Part shown: one piece after another, positions 17,800 through 27,170 of the stretch
Layout of the letters: each line of letters opens with the position of its first letter
How positions within the stretch are numbered: position 1 is the first letter of the stretch
Origin: SG8-4 sp964598225
GTDB taxonomy: Bacteria > Planctomycetota > Phycisphaerae > Sedimentisphaerales > Anaerobacaceae
DNA length: 64,000 nucleotides
Reading direction: 5' to 3'
NCBI GenBank assembly: GCA_964598225.1
Contig: CAZRBG010000015.1
Span: 1-64,000 of the forward strand
The notes under the pieces: model-generated
Seen by the model: the letters and a program-made list of their open reading frames with translations, nothing else
The model's database searches: none
What the model was told of the DNA's origin: nothing
Position numbers and translations under genes: made by a program

Positions 17800-17940
17800 T
17801 CACTCCTGATCAAGTTGGCTGCGCAGCATTTGTTCCCGAGGCCATTTGTGGCGACGTATCCGCGCTATCAATGCGCGCGACGCCGCAACGATCCGGCCTG
17901 TGAGAAAGAGTAAAGCAAGCAAGATTAACGTTTCTTTCAT
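17800..17940 (-). CDS. Small single-pass membrane protein (46 aa)
   Basis: From ATG 17940 the minus strand gives a hydrophobic helix (LILLALLFLTGRIVAASRAL) followed by a strongly basic tail (RIRRHKWPREQ). AGGAGG lies 6 nt before the start, the best Shine-Dalgarno in this stretch, which is the main support. The family was not recognised. It could be a regulatory or stress peptide, or a remnant. Confidence 0.5.
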   Translation of the reverse strand: MKETLILLALLFLTGRIVAASRALIARIRRHKWPREQMLRSQLDQE

Positions 17941-18550
17941 CAAACGCCTCCTATCCTTGAAGTTGTTGACGTTTTTATGCTTGTCCTTTGTCCACGCATG
18001 TCGGAAGTGCCGTTTGTACCATCCATATCGATAAGGTAGAGACCGTAGGTCACTCGTGACCCGTCGCTGCCTGTAATCCAGTGCCGGCACAGAGACAATC
18101 TTAACGTCTTTGTTGGATAATTTCTCCCAAACTGTTGCACAGATAGTGCAACAACGCCTTAATCTTGATAAAGCAAAAGGCAGTGCCGAGCGAAATATCG
18201 GTAATTACAAACTGCCCGGATGGCGGAAAATAACCGGGGTTAGAGCCGGAATTACGGACTCTAAGGGGCCTTTCGAGCAATTTTGTGAGCATTTCCGGAT
18301 AGGCGGATTCTTTTGCTCGGGTAGCCTCTCGGCTAACGAAGTGTTGAGCGGATGAGCCCGAAGTGATGAAAAAGGACCGGTCGGATCTTCCCGGATCACA
18401 GGAAAAGATTTCACGATCAGCCTGTTGGATTTGTGATGTTCCGCCTGAGCACAGACGTGTCGGATACTGCAAACGCCATAAAGACTCTGGTCGCTCGCCC
18501 GCAACAGCCTGCAATTCTTCGCGTTTTCGAGTTGAATCGGATTTTTTTCT
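17941..18550. other. Long gene-free stretch
   Basis: About 600 bp without a supportable gene. There is a 7-bp hairpin GTTGCAC-agata-GTGCAAC at 18134-18152. A plus-strand frame at 18363-18596 contains CWICDVPPEHRRVGYCKRHK, zinc-finger-like in spacing, but its context does not read as a whole protein. It may be decayed coding DNA or an unrecognised RNA. Confidence 0.35.
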
Positions 18551-18997
18551 CTACTTGAGCTTGTTCTGGAGTTCTGTGACTGCCTGCTGGGCCTGATTCA
18601 ACTGGCTCTGCAGTTCTTTGACCTTTTCTGTTTCGGCCTGCAATTTGGTGGCGAGCTTGTCCATCAGCGCTTGTGCGGCCCGGGCCTCGGCGAGCGCTGC
18701 CTGCCGCAATTGGGCCAGTTCATCTTCACGCTGTTGAAGAGCATCTCGAATCTTCATGAACTGGCTAACCTGTTGCTGCAGTTGATCGGGCTCGCCCTCA
18801 GTTTCACCGGCTTGTTCCTGCCTCTGTTCGGCAGCCCTTTCGACAGCCCTCAGTCTCGCCTGAAGGCGATCTCTCTCACTCTTGGTTCGTTCCAACTCTG
18901 CTTTAACGCGTGTCAGCTCGACTCTGTAGCAGCCTGTCAGGACAAGCGGAAAGACCAATGCGATCAGGCAAATGAAAATTACTTGTTCTTTTCTCAT
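18551..18997 (-). CDS. Coiled-coil lipoprotein
   Basis: A 148-aa predicted lipoprotein. After MRKEQVIFICLIALVFPL comes the lipobox LTGC, and the rest is almost all heptad-rich coiled coil (VKAELERTKSERDRLQARL, then QLNQAQQAVTELQNKLK). The frame opens upstream, but ATG 18997 is chosen because it begins the lipoprotein signal and is preceded by AAAGGG. Such proteins act as envelope spacers or scaffolds; no specific family was recognised. It lies downstream of the rhamnosidase cluster on the same strand, about 200 bp away. Confidence 0.7.
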   Translation of the reverse strand: MRKEQVIFICLIALVFPLVLTGCYRVELTRVKAELERTKSERDRLQARLRAVERAAEQRQEQAGETEGEPDQLQQQVSQFMKIRDALQQREDELAQLRQAALAEARAAQALMDKLATKLQAETEKVKELQSQLNQAQQAVTELQNKLK

Positions 18998-19198
18998 CTG
19001 TTTATTCCCTTTCTTCATTGTACAGTCGGCTTCAGCCGTCTGGTTACGAACAATCAGACACATGTAAAGGGGAAAGCTTGAATCGGCATCCTGCGGACTT
19101 TCCGCCACCGCTCCTACGTCAGTATTATTGTACCAATTACAGGTGTAAAGTCAAATAAAATCAGGCCTTATCAGCTACCCGGCGCTTCTCGTTAGTGA

Positions 19199-21958
19199 TT
19201 ACCACGGGTACTCGAATGAATATCGTCCCGAGCCTACATGGAGAACGACCGCATCTCCTTCACTGCGAATATCTGTGATTGCATCTGTATTTTCCGGAGA
19301 TTTGCCGCTCTCTTTCACATTCGCCGGCTTTGCTTTCGGCAATCTTACGGTTGCGGTCGTGTTTGGCGGGATTTCTATATTCACCTTCATTTGGCCTCCC
19401 TCAACTCTCCAGCCTGACTCGATAGCGCCGTATAGTGAGTTATGGCGGGCTTTGGCGTGAGTAAGCCCTCCGCCCGGATGAGGCCGGATTAAAATGTGTT
19501 TGTAGCCGGGATCCCGCTCATCTATGTCCAGGCCGGCGATCACGCGATAAAGCCAGTCGCCGATTGCTCCGTATGCATAGTGGTTGAACGAGTTCATTCC
19601 CTTGTCCTGGAAGGTTCCATCCGGCTTAAGGCCGTCCCATCGCTCCCAGACCGTCGTCGCTCCTTTGGTAACCGGGTACAGCCAGGACGGGTATTCTTTT
19701 CTGTTCAGAAGCATAAATGCCTGTTCGAAGTGGCCGTATTCACCGAGTACGGGGCAGACCAGAGACGCCCCCAGGAACCCCGTCGTAATGTGTTTGAAAC
19801 GATCTACATCATCGGCCAAACGCTGAGCGGCACGCTCTTGCTTGGCTTCAGGCAGCAATCCGAACGCCAGTGCAAGCGAATAGGCCGTCTGCGTGTTCGA
19901 GGCCAGACGCGCATTGGGCGTTACGAATTCATCCTGAAATACTTTCTTGATTTTCTCAAGCAATCTGCCGTATTTTTCGGCATCGGCCTTTTTGCCGAGA
20001 ACCTGAGCCGTCCGCTGCAAAAGCTCTGTGCTGCGGGCAAAATACGCCTGACAGACAAGGTCCTTGTCGGTCGTTGCCCCCGGATAATCCGAGCGAGTTG
20101 TATTGAACGCGAGCCAGTCGCCGAAAGTCGCGTCCGTATTCCAGAAGTAACTGTCTCCGGACCTTTTTGCCATATAATCGACCCACGCTTTCATGCTGTC
20201 GTATTGTTGTTCCAGGATGCCCTCGTCGCCATAGCACATGTACACTGTCCAGGGAACCACAACAGCGGCATCGGCCCAGCCGGCGGCAGCGGATGCACCC
20301 TGCCTCGCTCCGAGCGATAAAACGTTGGGAATAACGTGCGGAACGGCGCCGCTTGGCTGCTGGTCCGCAGCCAGATCCGCCAGCCATTTTGTATAGAAAG
20401 CGGCAACATCCGCATTGAAACATGCGGTGCGGGCAAACACCTGAGCATCGCCGGTCCATCCCAGCCGCTCATCCCGCTGCGGACAGTCGGTGGGAACGTC
20501 CAGGAAATTACCCTTCTGGCCCCACTGGATATTGTGCTGGAGCTGATTGATCAGAGGATTCGAGCACTCGAAGTTTCCAAACGGCTCGATGTCCGAACAG
20601 ATCACTACTCCGGTTAAATCGTCCAGGGAAAGCTTGCCCGGCCATCCTTCCACCGCTACATAGCGAAATCCCTGAAACGTAAAATGCGGCTCATAAACTT
20701 CTTCACCTTTTCCGCGCAGAGTGTATTCCACGGTTTGTTTTGCCGTTCTCAGATTTTCAGTATAGAAGTTGCCTTCTGCATCGAGCACCTCGGCATGGCG
20801 GAGCTTGATGTGCGTTCCCTCCGGGCCTTGCACTCTGAGCCGGACCCAGCCGACCATATTCTGACCCATATCAACGACGGTTTCGCCTTCCGGCGTCTCG
20901 ATGATCTTAACAGGTTCGATTTCTTCCATCGCTTTTACCGGCACGCCGGCGGGAGCAACCAGGAGTCCTTTATCGTGGTCAGCAACTGTTACTGCTGCCC
21001 ATTTTTCATCATCAAGCCCGGGCGTGCTCCAGTCATCTATCTCAAGACGGGCGTCATAAAGCTCGCCATCGTAAATGTCGGATTTGAGAATGGGGCCGGT
21101 GGATGCCTTCCAGGAACCGTCGGTAGAAACGATCTCGCGGCGGCCGTCCCGGTACTCGACCTCTATCTGTAACAGCAAAGCGAGTTTCTTGCCGTAGAGG
21201 TTTCGCCGATCCTGCCAGACGAGGCGTCCGCGATACCATCCGTCACCCAGAATCGCACCCACGCAATTTGTGCCGTTCTTGAGCAGCTCCGTTACGTCAT
21301 AAGTCTGGTATTGCAGACGGTGCAAATAGGCCGTCCAGCCGGGAGTAAAGAGTTCGTCTCCCACTACCCGGCCGTTGAGCTCCATACGATAGAGACCCCG
21401 GCAGGTAACGTAGGCACGCGCCCGTTTGATTGGCCCGTTCAGACGGAACTCTTTGCGCAGCATGGGACAGGGATTGGAAGCGTTAGTATCCTCCTTCAGA
21501 TTCGGCTCGATCCAGTCAGCCTGCCAAGCGTCTGTCTTCAGCAGACCCATTTCCCACCATGCAGGCTCGCTCCATTGAGACACATTGCCGTGATTGTCCC
21601 AGACGCGCACCTGCCACCACACACGCTGTCGCGATGCGAGAGCCGGGCCGCCGTAGGTAACGTGTACGGACCGGTCGGACTTGACTTTGCCGCTGTCCCA
21701 CAAAAGATTCTTCGCATCGGACAGATCCTCCGCACGCTCTGCGGCATGAATCTGATATGCCGATTGAACTGTTCCTCTTTGAGAAGCGCCGATCTTCCAG
21801 AACAGGCGCGGCCTGGCCGCATCTATGCCCAACGGATTCGTTTTGTATTCACTTTCGAGAGATTTCACAGACAAGGCCGACGCCCTCCCGGAAACATCTG
21901 TCCAAAAAACTAACGCCAAAGCAAGCGTGAGCAGATATATCTTCTTCAATCGCTTCAT
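19199..21958 (-). CDS. Secreted alpha-L-rhamnosidase (GH78)
   Basis: Hydrolyses terminal alpha-L-rhamnose from glycosides. 919 aa with signal peptide (IYLLTLALALVFWTDVSG). Domain order fits GH78: an Ig-like N domain (SLESEYKTNPLGIDAARPRL), the rhamnosidase N domain (KRARAYVTCRGLYRMELNG), a concanavalin-like region (VVDMGQNMVGWVRLRVQGP), the (alpha/alpha)6 catalytic domain and a C-terminal beta domain. The catalytic segment CPQRDERLGWTGDAQVFA and the later TTVWERWDG carry the conserved acid and base. ATG 21958 is preferred over an upstream start because GGAGAAAC precedes it. It is the last gene of a seven-gene minus-strand cluster. Confidence 0.9.
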   Translation of the reverse strand: MKRLKKIYLLTLALALVFWTDVSGRASALSVKSLESEYKTNPLGIDAARPRLFWKIGASQRGTVQSAYQIHAAERAEDLSDAKNLLWDSGKVKSDRSVHVTYGGPALASRQRVWWQVRVWDNHGNVSQWSEPAWWEMGLLKTDAWQADWIEPNLKEDTNASNPCPMLRKEFRLNGPIKRARAYVTCRGLYRMELNGRVVGDELFTPGWTAYLHRLQYQTYDVTELLKNGTNCVGAILGDGWYRGRLVWQDRRNLYGKKLALLLQIEVEYRDGRREIVSTDGSWKASTGPILKSDIYDGELYDARLEIDDWSTPGLDDEKWAAVTVADHDKGLLVAPAGVPVKAMEEIEPVKIIETPEGETVVDMGQNMVGWVRLRVQGPEGTHIKLRHAEVLDAEGNFYTENLRTAKQTVEYTLRGKGEEVYEPHFTFQGFRYVAVEGWPGKLSLDDLTGVVICSDIEPFGNFECSNPLINQLQHNIQWGQKGNFLDVPTDCPQRDERLGWTGDAQVFARTACFNADVAAFYTKWLADLAADQQPSGAVPHVIPNVLSLGARQGASAAAGWADAAVVVPWTVYMCYGDEGILEQQYDSMKAWVDYMAKRSGDSYFWNTDATFGDWLAFNTTRSDYPGATTDKDLVCQAYFARSTELLQRTAQVLGKKADAEKYGRLLEKIKKVFQDEFVTPNARLASNTQTAYSLALAFGLLPEAKQERAAQRLADDVDRFKHITTGFLGASLVCPVLGEYGHFEQAFMLLNRKEYPSWLYPVTKGATTVWERWDGLKPDGTFQDKGMNSFNHYAYGAIGDWLYRVIAGLDIDERDPGYKHILIRPHPGGGLTHAKARHNSLYGAIESGWRVEGGQMKVNIEIPPNTTATVRLPKAKPANVKESGKSPENTDAITDIRSEGDAVVLHVGSGRYSFEYPW

Positions 21959-22046
21959 TATAGTTTCTCCGTTTAATATCTTTCCCGGTGTTAGCGCACA
22001 TAAAAGTAACAATAACATAAAACATGTGGGCCTTTCAATCAGAGTT

Positions 22047-25000
22047 TTAGTAACTCAGCACCGGCTGATCCAGGCTCACTTCTTTGTAGTTATAAAAAAT
22101 TTTGTCGATTGCTTGCGGTTTCTCCAGCCGGTCAACCGGCTCGGTGTACGGCACGCCGCGGATCGCCTTCTTAGCCTTTTCTGTAGAGAGAAATTCCAGA
22201 AAGTTCGCCAACTCTTGCGAGATTTTGTCGGCGGCGATACCAAGACGGAACTCGCCGAGAATTCTGTCTTCGCTGCGAATAATGCGCTTGGCAATTGGGA
22301 TAAACTTGTCGAGCTTTAACGTATTGAAGCCGCGGCTGGGACCGGTTTGGGCATAGTAAGCGCGGACTTTATTGATCTTCTCACTGATCATAATTCCGCA
22401 GGCCTTACCTTCCAGAACCATCTGGCGTCCCTGAGCCCATGAGATACCCGGCTTGAACCTGACTTTCACATCGGGATGGCGTTTTTCGTATTCGGCCCCC
22501 ACCCGGCGGAGCACCTCGGCTGTCAACCATTCGGCGGAATCCGGATAGCCGGCGATCAGCAGGACAGTGTCTTTTCTAAGGTCAGATACGTCCCGTTCGA
22601 CGTGGTGTGTTGCCGATGCGGTTCTCGCCCCTTCAATACTTTTTTGTTTTCCTGAGTATTTCCGGATATCGTCCTTACCACCGGTTTTAAATATAGCTCT
22701 TGCGACGCCGTGGAAATGATTGAGCGTCAGATCGAGTTCTCCCGGCGCTTCTTTCCATGTCCTTTTCGCGAGTGCATCGGACGGAGTCACCGCAACGCTC
22801 AGAGTTGTGCCGCTTTTGCTCTTCAGGCTTATCGTCGTGTATTGCTCTTGGAAGTTGTTGGAGTGAATAAAGAGCGAATCGGGCATTTGTTTGGCTATCA
22901 GATAAGCCTGATAGCCGAGACGCCCGCTGATAGAAGCGACCGGCCCTTTACTAAGGTTAAGCATAAACTGCTGAGGTCCGGAACGAGGATCGCGGCGTTC
23001 GTCTATACTGTTGATGACTATGCCGGTATCGCCCACAAGCACAGCATACGCCTCGCTTATGTTCGGTCCGTAGACCTGGCTTACGTGCAGCACCGCGTCC
23101 TGCGTAGATGAGAATTGCTCAGCCGTGATGACCTCTGTGAAAAGATTTCTTTCCGCTCGCTTCAGGTAAGGAGGCAGCAGCGGAATCATATAGGACTCGG
23201 AAGCGTTGGGGATCCAATTCGCCTCGAATAGGAACTGGCTTGGCACTCCCTCGGTCTGTAAGCCGTGCAGCGCCGCAATGACCTTCCCCGCAGGATACTG
23301 TGAGTCTGGAGTGCTCGGGCGGTGCAGGCCGTATTCGGGCTTCGTCGCTAATGCAACCTTTGTTCTATCGAGCATCTGTTCGCGAGTGGGGATCAGGTCG
23401 TACCTTAAAATATCCTCGAACAGCGGACCGAGCCCACGTGTCCAGAGAGGCCCGAACTGATGCGGCTTGCTGCGGTGGAAGGCATGACAATACTTGGGAT
23501 TGCAGAAGCCCTCTACTCGATAGAGAGATGCTCCCGTCGCAACGCCGAAAACCATAGTCTGCATCCAGTTCAGCGGTGTGGTAATCATTTCCGGTTTCAT
23601 CTTCCGCTGCCAGGACATTGGCTTCCATGCATAGCCCCATTCGGTCTCGATTCCCCAGTTGCCAACGCGGCCGGTCAGGTATGCGCCGACTTCCGTGAGA
23701 ATCTTGGGTAACTGGTCGCGGCGGTTATTCATTTTGTTCTGCGGCAGAAAATAATCGCCATACTCGGCCATCAGTGGATATAGCTCCTCGCTGAGGACGC
23801 TGCGAACCATCATGTCCCGCTCGACCTGGAGCGTGGAGACATAGCGGCCGTATTTGGCCGACAGCTTGATGACGGGCTCCAGATATTCATCGCCCATGCC
23901 CTTCTCGCGAAAAACAAAACCCAGCACCTGCGGCGAGGTTCGGTACGCAAGCTCCAACTGCGGCAGGTCCACTTCGTGGTCATTGTGCAAAAAAGCAGGC
24001 AGCGGGTACTCGCCGTCGGGGTCGAAACCCCGCTGCTCCACGAAAAGATTTCGCACAGCCTCGGGCATGGCTTCGAGCTCTTGCTTCAAAGCGAGCCGGT
24101 CGTCACCTTTGCCGAACCCGGTAATAAAGAGTACGGGATTCCTCGACGAAATAGGGCGAATCGGCGGTCGGCGGGGATGATCGGTGCTGTCGACAACGAA
24201 GTGTTTTGGTTCGGTCCATCGACCTCGTTCGCCGCTTGGACCGACCGGCCTGACACGCCACCAGTACGTGCCAAGTCCCAGCGGTCTGCTGGGCACATGC
24301 TTAGTAACATCCGCCTCCTTGCTGATTGTATCTTTGGGAACTTTGTCGGTCAGGACGAGATCGCCAAAATCTTTGTCCCTTGCGACTTGAAGCATATACC
24401 CCTGCTCGTGCGCGGGGCTGATTATAGTGAAGCTAACGCCCACGTCGGAAAGGTTCTGCCCGTCCCGGGGCCATACCAGATCAGGCGTTTCAGGCACAGG
24501 CCATCCGAGCGACAAGTCGTTGACACGCACCGCGATCTCTTTGTCAGGCGACTTTGTCGAAACCGGCGTCAGGCGCAGAACACATCGCTCAAGTTTCGTG
24601 AACGGCAGTACTTCGGAAAGCGAGACCTTGAACCTATCCGAAAATGTTCCCACCGCGTACTTCTTGCCGCTATCCGGATGTTCGATGTCAACCTTCAGAG
24701 CCGTATTTGCAGAAAGCGGGTCTATACTGGCTCGCAGTTCGGTTGGAGAACTGAAATCGCGAGCAAAAAAGGTGTACATTCCGTTGCCGGTTTCGCCCGT
24801 TTCGATCTTTGCTGTGTTATCTGAGATTCGAAGTGATACGCCCTTGTCGGCCAGCCAGCGTTCGGAGTTGGAAAATGTTTCGGCAAAATAAAGGGGCTGT
24901 TGAGCAATACGAAGCGGCCTGCAGTCTGCATCGAGCACCGTAACAACACCTGCGACGCCGTCGATGTCGCGGACATACTCGTCAATGACACGCTTACGGT

Positions 25001-26102
25001 CACCACGGTAGAAGACAAAACTGAAAGTGAATTTGCTCGTCTGGCCGGGATCGAGTTTATCGGCTATCCCGCCAGAAAGGCGAATTTTGCCGCCGGGTCC
25101 TGCGGCGAAGCGGATGTAATCCTGGCCGATGGCCTCGCTGCTCCATCCGGATGGGTCAGGTGTGTGAGGAATATAGGCCATGCTGTAGCCGGTCGAAGGA
25201 TTCAGCCAGAGTACGTGGCTTCGGTTGCTCTTGAGCATATTAGGAGTGACCCGAGAGCGAGCCACCCCCATCAGCACGTCGCGGATTTTCTCAACGCTGC
25301 CCAGGTCGTCCGTAAGCAGTTCACCCATCCGGCCGTCAAAGATGCGCAGTCCTGAGGGGACTTTTTGTGCCGAATCGCTCAGGTTGGTAAAAGCAATCGT
25401 CAGGTCTGCACGCCGGCGTGTCTCATAAAGCGTAAAAGTCTCATCAATTCGAAACTTCCTCTCCCCAGCCCTTTCTATACCCACGGACCGGCTTCTCATG
25501 GTCATGCTCCGCACAGGGCCGGACACCACGCGTTGTCCGCGATCATCTGCCAAATAATCCGCCGAAGACGCCAGCGAAAACTCTAACAGAACTTTGTCTC
25601 TGTCTTTGTCCTGTATCTCCAAAATATCATTAGCGATAAACGGCGCCGGTGCATCGGGTGAAAAGGCGTAGGCGTCGTCTCCATCGAAGATCGGCGGGAT
25701 ATTCCAGCAAAGAGAAGCATTTTCGAGATTGGCCCAATTCCAAAGACGCCAGGCCAGGCTCTCGTCAGATACCTGCCCTCGATCCGGCGACGGATTTGTT
25801 TTTAGCGACACTGTTATCGAGCTGTGCGGGGCGGCATGCACAAGAAAAGCCATCTCGTCCGCCACACCATCTCCGTCCAGGTCGTCCAACTGGCTCAGGA
25901 GCCGATCCCCCCGGGCATCGCGAAGAACAAGGTCACTCTCGCGCAACTTCACGGGCAGTTTTTTGACTTCGATCACAACGGGATAGTTTGACAAGTCGTG
26001 CGAACTGGTGTTTATAAGCTTAAGCTCATAGCCGAGCCCGAGAGAAGGCCAAACGATAGCAAAGAAACCGAAGGCCAACGCAATTTCAAACAATTTTTTC
26101 AT
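22047..26102 (-). CDS. Giant secreted protein: DUF4861-like, Ig-like, GH98-like and binding-protein-like modules
   Basis: A 1351-aa exported protein with signal peptide (ALAFGFFAIVWPSLGLG). Residues about 23-390 resemble DUF4861 (ELKLINTSSHDLSNYPVVI, DLDGDGVADEMAFLV). About 540-640 is FnIII/Ig-like (GTYWWRVRPVGPSG). About 655-1140 resembles the catalytic and C-terminal regions of GH98 endo-galactosidases (LFITGFGKGDDRLALKQEL, WGIETEWGYAWKPMSWQ). About 1175-1340 reads like a short phosphate-type solute-binding domain (PDVKVRFKPGISWAQGRQM, EGKACGIMISEKIN, ANFLEFLSTEKAKKA). GH98 and binding-module names are recollections of family style, not search results. It is followed 88 bp later by GH78. 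The fusion of a polymer-cleaving domain to a binding domain is unusual. Confidence 0.6.
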   Translation of the reverse strand: MKKLFEIALAFGFFAIVWPSLGLGYELKLINTSSHDLSNYPVVIEVKKLPVKLRESDLVLRDARGDRLLSQLDDLDGDGVADEMAFLVHAAPHSSITVSLKTNPSPDRGQVSDESLAWRLWNWANLENASLCWNIPPIFDGDDAYAFSPDAPAPFIANDILEIQDKDRDKVLLEFSLASSADYLADDRGQRVVSGPVRSMTMRSRSVGIERAGERKFRIDETFTLYETRRRADLTIAFTNLSDSAQKVPSGLRIFDGRMGELLTDDLGSVEKIRDVLMGVARSRVTPNMLKSNRSHVLWLNPSTGYSMAYIPHTPDPSGWSSEAIGQDYIRFAAGPGGKIRLSGGIADKLDPGQTSKFTFSFVFYRGDRKRVIDEYVRDIDGVAGVVTVLDADCRPLRIAQQPLYFAETFSNSERWLADKGVSLRISDNTAKIETGETGNGMYTFFARDFSSPTELRASIDPLSANTALKVDIEHPDSGKKYAVGTFSDRFKVSLSEVLPFTKLERCVLRLTPVSTKSPDKEIAVRVNDLSLGWPVPETPDLVWPRDGQNLSDVGVSFTIISPAHEQGYMLQVARDKDFGDLVLTDKVPKDTISKEADVTKHVPSRPLGLGTYWWRVRPVGPSGERGRWTEPKHFVVDSTDHPRRPPIRPISSRNPVLFITGFGKGDDRLALKQELEAMPEAVRNLFVEQRGFDPDGEYPLPAFLHNDHEVDLPQLELAYRTSPQVLGFVFREKGMGDEYLEPVIKLSAKYGRYVSTLQVERDMMVRSVLSEELYPLMAEYGDYFLPQNKMNNRRDQLPKILTEVGAYLTGRVGNWGIETEWGYAWKPMSWQRKMKPEMITTPLNWMQTMVFGVATGASLYRVEGFCNPKYCHAFHRSKPHQFGPLWTRGLGPLFEDILRYDLIPTREQMLDRTKVALATKPEYGLHRPSTPDSQYPAGKVIAALHGLQTEGVPSQFLFEANWIPNASESYMIPLLPPYLKRAERNLFTEVITAEQFSSTQDAVLHVSQVYGPNISEAYAVLVGDTGIVINSIDERRDPRSGPQQFMLNLSKGPVASISGRLGYQAYLIAKQMPDSLFIHSNNFQEQYTTISLKSKSGTTLSVAVTPSDALAKRTWKEAPGELDLTLNHFHGVARAIFKTGGKDDIRKYSGKQKSIEGARTASATHHVERDVSDLRKDTVLLIAGYPDSAEWLTAEVLRRVGAEYEKRHPDVKVRFKPGISWAQGRQMVLEGKACGIMISEKINKVRAYYAQTGPSRGFNTLKLDKFIPIAKRIIRSEDRILGEFRLGIAADKISQELANFLEFLSTEKAKKAIRGVPYTEPVDRLEKPQAIDKIFYNYKEVSLDQPVLSY

Positions 26103-26185
26103 CTTTTCTTCCTAACAAATCGTCTTGTCCGCATCTGTAAATGGTATGCACACCATACTATTAGCTTGCTTCAGGAAAAAAACTC

Positions 26186-27100
26186 CTATCCGAGTGGCGG
26201 GCGGAAGTGTTCTTTGATAAAGGCGATGTTCTGCCGGGTCATTTTCTTGCATTCCTGGTGGCTTTTATGTTTGGATTCGAACACCAGCCAGCCGCCATAG
26301 CCGATTTCGGTCAGGGCTTGAAGCGCCACTGCCCAGTCGATGCGCCGGCCTTGCCGTAAGATGCGGCCGTTGTTTTTGACGTGAACCGCCGCGATTCGCT
26401 CGCGCCCGAGCAGCTCAATGCCCGGGATCGCCTGCTCTCCGTGACCGTAATGGAACATATTGTCGGGATCGTAATAGACTTTGACGGACGGCTCGTCGAT
26501 TCTGTCGACCAGGTCCCTGTTATCCTTCGGACTCAACGAATTCTCCAGTCCCAGAATAACGCCGGCTTCCTGCGCTCGCGGCGCTACGTCTCTCAGCAGA
26601 GACACAACCGGCCCGTAGGACTGCTTGTCCGTCATGTCCGGCGCATTCTTTCGAAAGAACGCAACCAGCATGACCCGCGCCCCCAGTATCTCCGTTGCCC
26701 GTATCGAGTTGATAAGATCGAGCCGGGAGTGAGGTCCCCACACGGCGTGGTCCCAGACCCCGGCCGTGCTCGGGATGTTCATCGCCCAGCGGTGAGCCTC
26801 GGCCTTGTGACGACGCGCCACATCCAGGTCACGCATATTAGGCCGGCCGCCGGTGATCTGCAACTCTACCCCGGTAATCCCCGGGATGTCCCGAGCCACC
26901 TTGAAGGTCTCGATGTTGCCGACCATCCGTTTAGAAGGATTCTCAGGATTTCTCAGGCTGGCCTGTCTGATGCCGATTTTGTAGGGAAGCCGCGCGTGGA
27001 GTTCTGAATCCTGCTTTTGAGCCGAGGCTGATCGCGCAGAAGCTAACAAACAGCCCGCCGCACCATACGCCGCATTTTCAAGGAATTTACGTCTTTTCAT
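26186..27100 (-). CDS. Tat-exported sugar isomerase/epimerase-like TIM barrel
   Basis: A 304-aa protein of the xylose isomerase-like TIM-barrel (AP endonuclease 2) superfamily. The leader MKRRKFLENAAYGAAGCLLA has the twin-arginine-like basic start. Barrel segments include GITGVELQITGG, GARVMLVAFFRK, GVILGLENSLSP, VKVYYDPDNMFHYG, AAVHVKNNG and GGWLVFESKH; these supply the metal-binding Glu, Asp, His and Glu at the expected strand ends. ATG 27100 begins the leader; the longer frame upstream is not needed. It lies 70 bp after the DUF1080 gene. In 3-keto sugar pathways such proteins act as epimerases or hydratases; that role is inferred from context. Confidence 0.8.
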   Translation of the reverse strand: MKRRKFLENAAYGAAGCLLASARSASAQKQDSELHARLPYKIGIRQASLRNPENPSKRMVGNIETFKVARDIPGITGVELQITGGRPNMRDLDVARRHKAEAHRWAMNIPSTAGVWDHAVWGPHSRLDLINSIRATEILGARVMLVAFFRKNAPDMTDKQSYGPVVSLLRDVAPRAQEAGVILGLENSLSPKDNRDLVDRIDEPSVKVYYDPDNMFHYGHGEQAIPGIELLGRERIAAVHVKNNGRILRQGRRIDWAVALQALTEIGYGGWLVFESKHKSHQECKKMTRQNIAFIKEHFRPPLG

Positions 27101-27170
27101 TTGTGAACCAGTGCTTTCAACATTAGTGTCAGCGTGAGCGGCAAAGCTGTTCACGCCGTCGGTTAATACT

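Noticed and set aside
3168..18036. The 15-mer CCATATCGATAAGGT occurs twice (near 3168 and 18022)
   Set aside because: In 64 kb one or two such 15-bp matches are expected by chance, and the surroundings do not resemble each other.
18363..18596. Plus-strand frame with a zinc-finger-like CWIC...C..H spacing
   Set aside because: The rest of the frame is not protein-like and it runs into the antisense of the coiled-coil lipoprotein gene.
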